Shown here one piece after another: positions 7,078 to 12,601 of a DNA stretch of 12,601 nt (its first letter is position 1; each line of letters opens with the position of its first letter). The stretch comes from JBAYJY01 sp041664945. GTDB lineage: Bacteria; UBP15; UBA6099. The notes below the pieces were generated by a model that was not told where the DNA came from, made no database searches, and saw only the letters and a program-made list of their open reading frames with translations. A program made the position numbers and the translations under genes. Where the stretch lies: positions 1 through 12,601 of the forward strand of contig JBAYJY010000125.1 in NCBI GenBank assembly GCA_041664945.1, written 5' to 3'.

Positions 7078-9705
7078 CTAAACAGCATACTTCATGTACC
7101 GCTTGAAAAATGGAACCGAACAGGCGTCCACAATTCTTCTGATAGAGCGAACCGCTCCGGCGAACCCCATCTCGAATTGCTGCAGGGAGAATTGGCTCTT
7201 CCCGGCTTTAACAAGACGTTCGTCGAAATAATAATCCGAATAGAAACATTGGGCTTGGGACTCGGCCATCAGTTTTTCGAGTTCCGCCGGCGTTGAAAAA
7301 GCTCCGATCTCTCTTTTCAAAGAGATTCGCCCGGAAAGGGATAGCTCCGTTTCAGCCGCGCAATAGTTAAGGAATTGCGTTCCGAATCCCATCTCTTGAA
7401 CGGCTTCAAGCAGGGGCGTTCCCCCTGTAAGCTCGGGCCGCGAAAAAATCCCGGAGTGGTTTCCCGGCAGCACGAATCCGAGAGTGAACTTCCGGGCCTG
7501 CTCCGCCATGTCGTTCCATTCTTCAAGAACGTTGTCTTCGGCGGATTTGATTGTTTTAAGTTTATCGCCTTGTATGCCGAGTTCGCCGGCCACCGCGCCG
7601 AACCATTCACGTGTCCTTCGCATTCCGTACGGAGCCGGCGGTTTGATCGTTTTTATTGGGACATCTCCGAATATCTGTTCATACATCAAGCGGTATGCGT
7701 CGTCGGGATTGAACACGGTGAGCGCCGCCGCCCGGTAATGTTCGAATATTCCGGAATTGATATTCGGCAGAAAAACCATGTTTACGATAACGCCCATTGC
7801 GTTTAGAATTGATATTATTTCCTCCCGTCCTTTATTGTCAGGAAAGCCAATCAGGTTGACAGACAGGGGAATGGTTTCTCGTTCCATAAAGCCGATTTTA
7901 TCTTTTATGCCTATGAAGAAATCGTGATACGGGTTGATGCTTATGGAATTTTCAGGGCCTTCGTACAGCAGCGGCACGGGGCATCTTTCGCCGGCCGCTG
8001 CCACAATCGATGGAACGTCTTCGCCTGAGACGACCGGCACGCAAGTATTGTTGAAAACAAGAAGCTTCTGCGAGCCGAGTTCACGAATCGCATTCGAGAT
8101 GACTGACGAGAGTTTTTTTTCCGCCCCTAGAACTACGTCCATCTCTTCAAGATGTGTTTGATAATATTTCGAGTCCTTGTTGAATCTGGGGGAGTCAAGC
8201 TCCAGAAGCGGCGAAAGCCACGGGTAGTTGTAAGGGTTAAACTCATCGCGCTTAATGGGCGGCGTTGCGAAAGCGCACTCGATATCAGAATGCGTGATCT
8301 GCGCGACCGGGATGTCGTAGAAAAGGGTTTGAGCCATGTTGCGAGCGAACTGCTCCCGCGCGAAAAAGAGCGCCCACTTCTCCGAGGAAACGCTCGCGCC
8401 GGAGGCGACCGGCGGGTTTCCCGCCTCAGGCACTGAGCGGACAGGTTCGAAGCATTTGCTATATATGGTTTCGAGTTCCTCGAGCCGGAAATTTCCCAGC
8501 CTGTGCGCGGTTAACTGGAGAAGCCTCACGAACGGCTTGGAGGTTTTTCCCTCATCCAGAAAGATGTCGAAATGCGCGGTGGCAATCGCAGGAGAGACGC
8601 CGGTTCCTTTCGGCCTGAGGGAAACAACGGCTCTTCCGACCGCAGGTCCGGAAAAAAACATCCTGATTCCGACCTCTTGTTTACGCTCAACATAAACGAC
8701 ATCAAAGCCCGGCCCGGAGGTCTTCTCTCCCCGCAGTCCTAACAGTTGCGAAAAAGCGGCCGCGAGTTTATCGTCTTCGCGGCGGAGATTTGGGATGGGC
8801 GCTGCGTTATTCGCGCATCCGTTTGCCGCGGCCGGATGCTCTTGATGTTTTCCCCCGCGCGAACGCCGCAGGCCCTCGGGGTCAATGAGGTACATCATGA
8901 AAGCCTTCTGTTCCAGCGGCGTAGGAAGAGGCGTGTCGGATAACTCCATGGAAAGAAGCTTCTCGGCGATAGACGCCACCTCGATGGAGAATTCGCTGGA
9001 CGGATCGTACTCCACGGCTGTGAGACCGTCGCGCCTGGCAAGCGCCGGCGTTTCGGACTGGGGCAGATTTCCCAGTATATTCGCTCCGATCATCGACGCG
9101 AACTTGTCCGCTTTCAGTTTTGCTCCGCCGCTTCCCCTCTGATTTACAACGATGCCGGCCAATGAGGCTCCGTTCACGCTGTATCTCAAAACTGCTTTGG
9201 CTATATTGTTTGCAGCGAAGTAAGACATCTCGTCCTCGGCAATGACTATGGCCACTTTGTTTCCGAAACCTTTTCTTAAAGGCGCCGCAAAACCGCCGCA
9301 CACGACATCTCCTAGAACGTCGAATAATACTGTGTCGAATTCACCACGTTCCAAAATCTTCCATTTGTCGAGTAATTCCATCACCCGCGCTATGCCCCTG
9401 CCTCCGCAGCCTATGCCCGCTTCCGGGCCGCCCGCTTCAATGCACTTGATTCCTAATCGCCCTTCGTTGAAGATAGCTCCCGGTTCGCGGTCATTGTCGG
9501 CGTTGGAAATCCAGCTCATAACGGTGCTCAGCTCGTCCATGTTTTTCAACAGAATCAGCGTCGAGTCGCTCTTTGGATCGCATCCGATATGCAGCGTCTT
9601 GAGCCCGCGGGAGGCGTAATACGCGCTGAGGTTGGCGGCAAGCGTGGATTTCCCCACTCCGCCCTTTCCAAAAACTACTATGTGATTCTGATTTGTATTT
9701 TTCAC
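7078..9705 (-). CDS. NifH-type Fe protein fused to a nitrogenase component 1 (NifD-like) domain
   Basis: An 875-residue fusion. Residues 1-270 are a complete NifH/BchL-type ATPase. They contain Walker A GKGGVGKS (13-20), GCDPKSDST (41-49), the first [4Fe-4S] cysteine C100 in GCGGRGI, and the second, C136, in DVLGDVVCGGFAAP. After a polar linker (about 275-310) comes a segment at about 310-435 that I cannot assign. From about 440 to 875 lies a component 1 domain. C477 lies in DIECAF, and C555 in FNNTCVPVVSGEDV, which corresponds to the cysteine before IGDD in NifD. SVNLIG (615-620) and GFVLPG (743-748) open the later Rossmann domains. The Fe-protein part should deliver electrons with ATP hydrolysis to the D-like part and its partner at 5686-6987. 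Separate subunits are the rule in nitrogenase, DPOR and COR. The start is GTG, seven residues before the first beta strand, with no strong ribosome site. Domain calls are firm; the reaction is unknown. Confidence 0.88.
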   Translation of the reverse strand: MKNTNQNHIVVFGKGGVGKSTLAANLSAYYASRGLKTLHIGCDPKSDSTLILLKNMDELSTVMSWISNADNDREPGAIFNEGRLGIKCIEAGGPEAGIGCGGRGIARVMELLDKWKILERGEFDTVLFDVLGDVVCGGFAAPLRKGFGNKVAIVIAEDEMSYFAANNIAKAVLRYSVNGASLAGIVVNQRGSGGAKLKADKFASMIGANILGNLPQSETPALARRDGLTAVEYDPSSEFSIEVASIAEKLLSMELSDTPLPTPLEQKAFMMYLIDPEGLRRSRGGKHQEHPAAANGCANNAAPIPNLRREDDKLAAAFSQLLGLRGEKTSGPGFDVVYVERKQEVGIRMFFSGPAVGRAVVSLRPKGTGVSPAIATAHFDIFLDEGKTSKPFVRLLQLTAHRLGNFRLEELETIYSKCFEPVRSVPEAGNPPVASGASVSSEKWALFFAREQFARNMAQTLFYDIPVAQITHSDIECAFATPPIKRDEFNPYNYPWLSPLLELDSPRFNKDSKYYQTHLEEMDVVLGAEKKLSSVISNAIRELGSQKLLVFNNTCVPVVSGEDVPSIVAAAGERCPVPLLYEGPENSISINPYHDFFIGIKDKIGFMERETIPLSVNLIGFPDNKGREEIISILNAMGVIVNMVFLPNINSGIFEHYRAAALTVFNPDDAYRLMYEQIFGDVPIKTIKPPAPYGMRRTREWFGAVAGELGIQGDKLKTIKSAEDNVLEEWNDMAEQARKFTLGFVLPGNHSGIFSRPELTGGTPLLEAVQEMGFGTQFLNYCAAETELSLSGRISLKREIGAFSTPAELEKLMAESQAQCFYSDYYFDERLVKAGKSQFSLQQFEMGFAGAVRSIRRIVDACSVPFFKRYMKYAV

Positions 9706-9730
9706 TGGCGGCTCGTTTGATTAATGTTTT

Positions 9731-9774
9731 AAGCGAAACGCTTCAGATACCTTGCAGCGTTTCGGGAGCATCTG
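9731..9774 (-). promoter_or_regulatory. Possible H-type pseudoknot with competing hairpin in the leader RNA
   Basis: In the minus-strand RNA, CAGAU (9774-9770) can pair with AUCUG (9748-9744), and CGAAACGCU (9764-9756) with AGCGUUUCG (9742-9734). The pairing order is interleaved, which defines a pseudoknot. The 3' arm also forms a separate hairpin AAGCG-UUU-CGCUU (9743-9731), so the two folds exclude each other. The nine-base arms match perfectly. Whether the five-base stem forms is uncertain, because only one base separates its 3' strand from the second stem. Confidence 0.42.
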
Positions 9775-9775
9775 T

Positions 9776-9820
9776 AAAAAAACAAAGAAGCAAGCAACAT
9801 GACGCCTGAAACTTTCTTTG
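9776..9820 (-). terminator. Terminator-like hairpin followed by U7 (possible attenuator)
   Basis: In the minus-strand RNA, CAAAGAA (9820-9814) pairs with UUCUUUG (9789-9783), and seven U residues (9782-9776) follow at once. The loop is about 24 bases and the stem is A-U rich, so it is weak as an intrinsic terminator. It lies downstream of the predicted promoter, so it could end transcripts of the radical SAM gene and also attenuate the nitrogenase-like genes. Confidence 0.38.
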
Positions 9821-9916
9821 CCGAAGAGGGCGAAGTCAACAGATATGACTGAGCGTTAGCCCGATTCGGTCCGGCGGTTTTTCATTCCGGATAGCGCGCA
9901 TTGCGCTTTCATTGTT

Positions 9917-9945
9917 AATATAAACCGCCCCTGTCCGGACGTCAA
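9917..9945 (-). promoter_or_regulatory. Sigma-70-type promoter for the nitrogenase-like genes
   Basis: On the minus strand TTGACG (9945-9940) and TATATT (9922-9917) are separated by exactly 17 bases; each box matches five of six consensus positions. Transcription would begin near 9910, about 205 bases before the GTG start at 9705. This would let the fusion and NifK-like genes be expressed apart from the radical SAM gene. Confidence 0.5.
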
Positions 9946-9961
9946 ACGCGCTTAACCCGCA

Positions 9962-11518
9962 TTATGCCTTGCATTCGAGAGGCCCGGCGATTTCCGAAAA
10001 GCCGAAGGTTCTAATATAATTTATGTGCAACCCCGGACACTGCGCGAAGAACCGGCATCCGGCGCACCGGAAACTCTTTTTGTAAAAACGGTTCTTTATG
10101 AAATAATCCGTTAATGCGGCCAAATCCCATTTTTTGCCCGGCGAGAACAATCCGGGAGGCGTCCAGTCCAGCGGCAGGAATGTTCCAGTCCGCGAGACGC
10201 ATGGAGGAACGTTTCTGACTGAATCCCCGAGAACTGAGGAGGGGATTTCCAAATGCTTGAAAAACACTCTAATAGAAACCGTATCTTTTTCGCATTCGCC
10301 CGATGAAGCGTAATTCTGAAGAGTGATCCGGACAGGCGCGCCGGGTTGGACAGGAATGCCGCGCGCGAGAAGGGCAGGCGCCGTGCGGTTGTTGAGCGAT
10401 ATTTCCACTTCCTCGTTCGGAAATGCCCCGGTGTCGAACTTGTCGGGTATTTCCCTATAGAGATATATTGCTTTCACGGTTTCGTCCGACAGTATCCTGC
10501 GAGCGGAAGGGTGTTCTCTTAAGGATGGCGGGTCGAGAACCAGCCCCGAGATGGAGTCGGCCTCAACGGCGTCAAGCGATGAAATGTTTTCGCCGTTCAC
10601 CTCGAAAATGCGCTTCCGTCCGTCGGCGGCCGCTTGCCGTTCGCTGACGAGCATCCGGCAGAAATCCTCCATGTTGCAGAATTCGCATCTCTCCGCCATG
10701 CACGGCGGCTGGACGCCGTTTTCGAGAAAAGCGGAGAACATCCCGGAGCGGCCGCTCATCTCGTCGCGTATCTTTTCCGGCGACTGGATGAACTTTTCGT
10801 GTCCTTCAAGCGCTCCGGCGGGAAATCTGTTTGTCCAGAAAGTGATTTCGTGTGATTCTGCGAGGGGGAGAACGCTCGCGACCGCCGATGCGGCGGTCTC
10901 CGGCCCGGACAGCATCTCCTCCCTGTTCTCCCAGGCATTGCCAAAAGGCACAGGATATAGAAGGTCGAATTCCCTCACTCCGATAGCATAATAGAACTTC
11001 ACTATGTCTTTCAGGAACGGAGCGTTAATGCCGCCGAATACAACGATGTCTGCGCTCACAACAAGGCCGGGCGTTGAAAGGGCGTTTCTGAGACCAAGCA
11101 GCGTCTGTTGGAAACTTCCCGGCACGCGCGTTAGCCGCTCGAAAAGTTCCGGGGTATGGCCGTGGACAGAAAATGTTATTTCCCGAAGACCGGCCTGAGC
11201 GGATTTCCTGGCGAAATCCGTGTAATAAAACATGCGGCCGTTAGTGATAGCCTGAACCCAGCGGTAACCCATTTTTGACGCGGCCGCGATGATTTCTGGG
11301 AAAAGAGGGTGGATGGTCGGTTCCCCGCCCGAGATGATCGCTCGCGCCGCGCCGTTCTTGAGTCCTGTCTCTAAGTCTGCCTCGATTTCTTCAAACGCCC
11401 GAACTGAGCCGTCCAGCGTATCCCTGTCTAAGCAAAATGCGCAGCGATTGTTGCACGCATTTGTTATTCGCACCCAATGTCTTTTCTCTCCAGATGAATG
11501 ACCGTTCTCAGAATTCAT
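9962..11518 (-). CDS. Radical SAM protein with two additional cysteine clusters
   Basis: A 518-residue radical SAM enzyme. The SAM cluster is C22-x3-C26-x2-C29 and GGEPT is at 64-68; the partial TIM barrel runs to about 230. C273-x4-C278-x2-C281-x5-C287 then forms a SPASM-like auxiliary cluster motif. A middle region (about 300-470) is without recognisable motifs and includes C409 and C440. Near the end, C485-x2-C488-x5-C494 followed by PGLH is a further cluster motif, and C516 follows. Auxiliary clusters of this kind usually bind or reduce the substrate in peptide- or cofactor-modifying enzymes. Its place upstream of the NifH-NifD-like and NifK-like genes on the same strand suggests it works on the same product. 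ATG 11518 has no ribosome site and lies only about three bases after the predicted transcription start. GTG 11473 (residue 16), preceded by GGAG, is an alternative start. Family sure, substrate unknown. Confidence 0.85.
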   Translation of the reverse strand: MNSENGHSSGEKRHWVRITNACNNRCAFCLDRDTLDGSVRAFEEIEADLETGLKNGAARAIISGGEPTIHPLFPEIIAAASKMGYRWVQAITNGRMFYYTDFARKSAQAGLREITFSVHGHTPELFERLTRVPGSFQQTLLGLRNALSTPGLVVSADIVVFGGINAPFLKDIVKFYYAIGVREFDLLYPVPFGNAWENREEMLSGPETAASAVASVLPLAESHEITFWTNRFPAGALEGHEKFIQSPEKIRDEMSGRSGMFSAFLENGVQPPCMAERCEFCNMEDFCRMLVSERQAAADGRKRIFEVNGENISSLDAVEADSISGLVLDPPSLREHPSARRILSDETVKAIYLYREIPDKFDTGAFPNEEVEISLNNRTAPALLARGIPVQPGAPVRITLQNYASSGECEKDTVSIRVFFKHLEIPSSVLGDSVRNVPPCVSRTGTFLPLDWTPPGLFSPGKKWDLAALTDYFIKNRFYKKSFRCAGCRFFAQCPGLHINYIRTFGFSEIAGPLECKA

Positions 11519-11527
11519 ATAATTTGA

Positions 11528-11556
11528 ATTATAACACCCAGTGATTTCACAAACAA
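11528..11556 (-). promoter_or_regulatory. Promoter of the 518-residue radical SAM gene
   Basis: On the minus strand there is a perfect TATAAT (11533-11528) preceded by TGT, an extended -10 element. TTGTTT lies 17 bases further upstream (11556-11551) as a partial -35 box. Transcription would start near 11521, which leaves almost no leader before ATG 11518. Confidence 0.5.
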
Positions 11557-11746
11557 CAAACTTTGGGATTGATGTTCTTAAAACACACGCGCAGGCCGTT
11601 CTGTCTGCTCGTGTTTCCTCACAATCGTTCTAAAAGCCGAATATGGAACTCAACGCGTCAAAAAAATGTTTCGCGGAATTTCATAGTCATTTGCATTAGG
11701 CGCATCTGAAATGATTCTATCGAATGCATTGAGAAAAAGCGTCTTC

Positions 11747-11775
11747 TTCACGGCGCGATTCAATATGAGTATAAT
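11747..11775 (+). promoter_or_regulatory. Promoter of the right-edge membrane protein gene
   Basis: TTCACG (11747-11752) and a perfect TATAAT (11770-11775) stand 17 bases apart. Transcription would start near 11782, just before GGAAGG (11783-11788). This supports ATG 11799 as the start rather than the in-frame ATG at 11781, unless the transcript is leaderless. Confidence 0.5.
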
Positions 11776-11798
11776 ATTCTATGGAAGGAAACGCCGGC

Positions 11799-12601
11799 AT
11801 GAGCCATTTCCGGAACAGCGTTTTTTTTAACGGGGAAAGCCCGAAACATTTGCTTGCTTTAAATCCGGGCTTGCGGCTTAAGCTTTTATCGTCCCGGCTA
11901 ATCGTTTCATTTTTCATATCGCTATTGATATGCGCCGCAGTTTCCACGCGCAGCAAGGCGGCGGTATGGAAATGCCAAACAGCTAATGATATCACGGCGC
12001 CAAGGAAACCCGGCGATCTGTTCGCCGGCGGCTGGCGGCTCACAGACTCAAAATGTTCGGAAACAGGCGTTTATTATTACAGTTTCATCAATCCGGGAAG
12101 GAAAAGACTGACTATTGCCTTAAACTTGGCCGCAGTGACGGGAATTGATTCCGTCGACAGAACAAAATACGTTTTGTACGCGGACGGAATTGACGGCGCG
12201 GACGGGTTTACGCCGGAGGTTCTGGCTCTAAAGGAAGATATTTCCAAGTGTGTGAATAAATGGGATTCGCGCCTCCAAAAAGCGGATAAAGCCGCATGGG
12301 CTATTGTCATCGCCCTCATCGTCATATCAATCATGTGGATCACCGCCATTGCCGAACAAGCGAAGAAAAGCCGGACAGGACTGATATGGAATGTTCAACT
12401 CTTCCTCGCTTCATTTATCCTGACGCTTTCCGTCATCGAACTGGGATTCCGCGGTTTCAACGTATCGTACAAGGATTCAGGGATGATGGCTTTCATGGCC
12501 GATGTGCGAGATCAGGCCGTTCTACACGGGGGTTTTCGCAGGATAGGCAAATCCGCGCTTGGCTCCGCTGATTCCGATAGGGAAGTCAACGAAATAGGAT
12601 A
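11799..12601 (+). CDS. Membrane protein of unknown function, cut by the right edge
   Basis: The frame is open for 267 codons without a stop to the end of the window. I see a basic N-terminal stretch (1-33) and a first hydrophobic segment at about 34-49 (signal anchor or membrane helix). A polar region (50-165) follows with C59, C86 and C151, probably outside the cytoplasm. Two more membrane helices come at about 166-186 and 197-216, then a polar start of another domain (from about 220) containing GGFRRIGKSALGS. The helix ending in SVIELGFRG recalls the last helix before the catalytic domain in some membrane-bound SGNH/GDSL proteins, but that domain, if present, lies beyond the window. GGAAGG (11783-11788) is the ribosome site for ATG 11799; an in-frame ATG at 11781 is the alternative. 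A run of eight T (11821-11828) falls in codons 8-10. I do not recognise the family. Confidence 0.8.
   Translation, partial: MSHFRNSVFFNGESPKHLLALNPGLRLKLLSSRLIVSFFISLLICAAVSTRSKAAVWKCQTANDITAPRKPGDLFAGGWRLTDSKCSETGVYYYSFINPGRKRLTIALNLAAVTGIDSVDRTKYVLYADGIDGADGFTPEVLALKEDISKCVNKWDSRLQKADKAAWAIVIALIVISIMWITAIAEQAKKSRTGLIWNVQLFLASFILTLSVIELGFRGFNVSYKDSGMMAFMADVRDQAVLHGGFRRIGKSALGSADSDREVNEIG

Larger units (their letters stand above)
9706..9961 (-). promoter_or_regulatory. Leader region of the nitrogenase-like genes
   Basis: This 256-base gap lies between the radical SAM gene and the fusion gene, both on the minus strand. Read in that direction it holds, in order: a promoter, an 18-codon frame (9912 to 9856) that would start at or next to the transcription start, several short hairpins (one from 9907 to 9893), AGUCA/UGACU arms, a terminator-like hairpin with seven U residues, and a possible pseudoknot ending about 28 bases before the GTG start. 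A leader of about 205 bases is long for a simple promoter and suggests control by attenuation or ligand binding. I do not recognise a known riboswitch consensus in it. Confidence 0.5.
11519..11798. other. Divergent intergenic region
   Basis: This region of 280 bases lies between the radical SAM gene and the membrane protein gene and carries a promoter for each at its two ends. The middle (about 11560-11745) shows no clear RNA gene or long repeat. A 45-codon plus-strand frame at 11572-11709 is rich in basic residues but has no good ribosome site, and I do not call it a gene. Confidence 0.45.

Noticed and set aside
5686..9705. True N2-fixing nitrogenase
   Set aside because: The cluster-cysteine set is incomplete, no FeMo-cofactor ligands are visible, and no nifB or nifE/N gene is in the window.
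9856..9912. 18-codon leader peptide in the minus-strand leader
   Set aside because: It begins at the predicted transcription start and its composition shows no run of regulatory codons; not enough to call a gene.
11572..11709. 45-codon plus-strand frame between the divergent promoters
   Set aside because: No ribosome site or promoter directly upstream, and a basic composition typical of chance frames.
11717..12043. 108-codon minus-strand frame near the right edge
   Set aside because: The plus strand carries a continuous 267-codon frame with promoter, ribosome site and membrane helices over the same bases.
1..12601. CRISPR arrays, tRNA or rRNA genes, insertion sequences
   Set aside because: I saw no regularly spaced repeats, no tRNA- or rRNA-like sequence, and no transposase or terminal inverted repeats.

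Overview
The window (12.6 kb, roughly half G+C, tightly packed genes, ATG/GTG starts) looks like a chromosomal segment of an uncultured anaerobic bacterium. Two or three radical SAM modules and a nitrogenase-like protein pair point to an anaerobe. The lineage cannot be read from the sequence. As I recall, a report on groundwater Elusimicrobiota described nitrogenase paralogs sitting with many radical SAM proteins and suggested a tetrapyrrole substrate; the right half of this window fits that description, so Elusimicrobiota or a similar phylum is a guess only.

Layout. (1) 3-1142 (+): a radical SAM protein whose frame is open through the left edge; its first residues look like the C-terminal tail of another radical SAM domain. 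(2) 1143-1566: a gene-poor gap. (3) 1567-5623 (+): a compact four-gene operon of class II aldolase, double nucleotidyltransferase, family 2 glycosyltransferase and a GDPD-like TIM-barrel protein. It probably makes, activates and transfers a sugar or polyol for a surface glycan or glycolipid. (4) 5686-9705 (-), convergent with the operon: an 875-residue protein joining a complete NifH-type Fe protein to a nitrogenase component 1 (NifD-like) domain, followed by a separate NifK-like component 1 protein. (5) 9706-9961: the leader of that pair, with a good sigma-70-type promoter, a terminator-like hairpin with seven U residues, and a possible pseudoknot that competes with a small hairpin. (6) 9962-11518 (-): a 518-residue radical SAM protein with two further cysteine clusters. 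(7) 11519-11798: a divergent promoter region. (8) 11799 to the right edge (+): a membrane protein that runs off the window.

How it may work together. The Fe-protein domain should hydrolyse ATP and pass electrons from its [4Fe-4S] cluster to the D/K-like catalytic pair. The fusion holds the reductase next to half of its catalytic partner, and the radical SAM protein(s) would build or modify the substrate or cofactor. The D/K halves keep only part of the usual cluster cysteines and show no obvious FeMo-cofactor ligands. Reduction of a small organic or tetrapyrrole substrate is therefore more likely than N2 fixation. This is the strongest candidate here for an undescribed system; the substrate is unknown.
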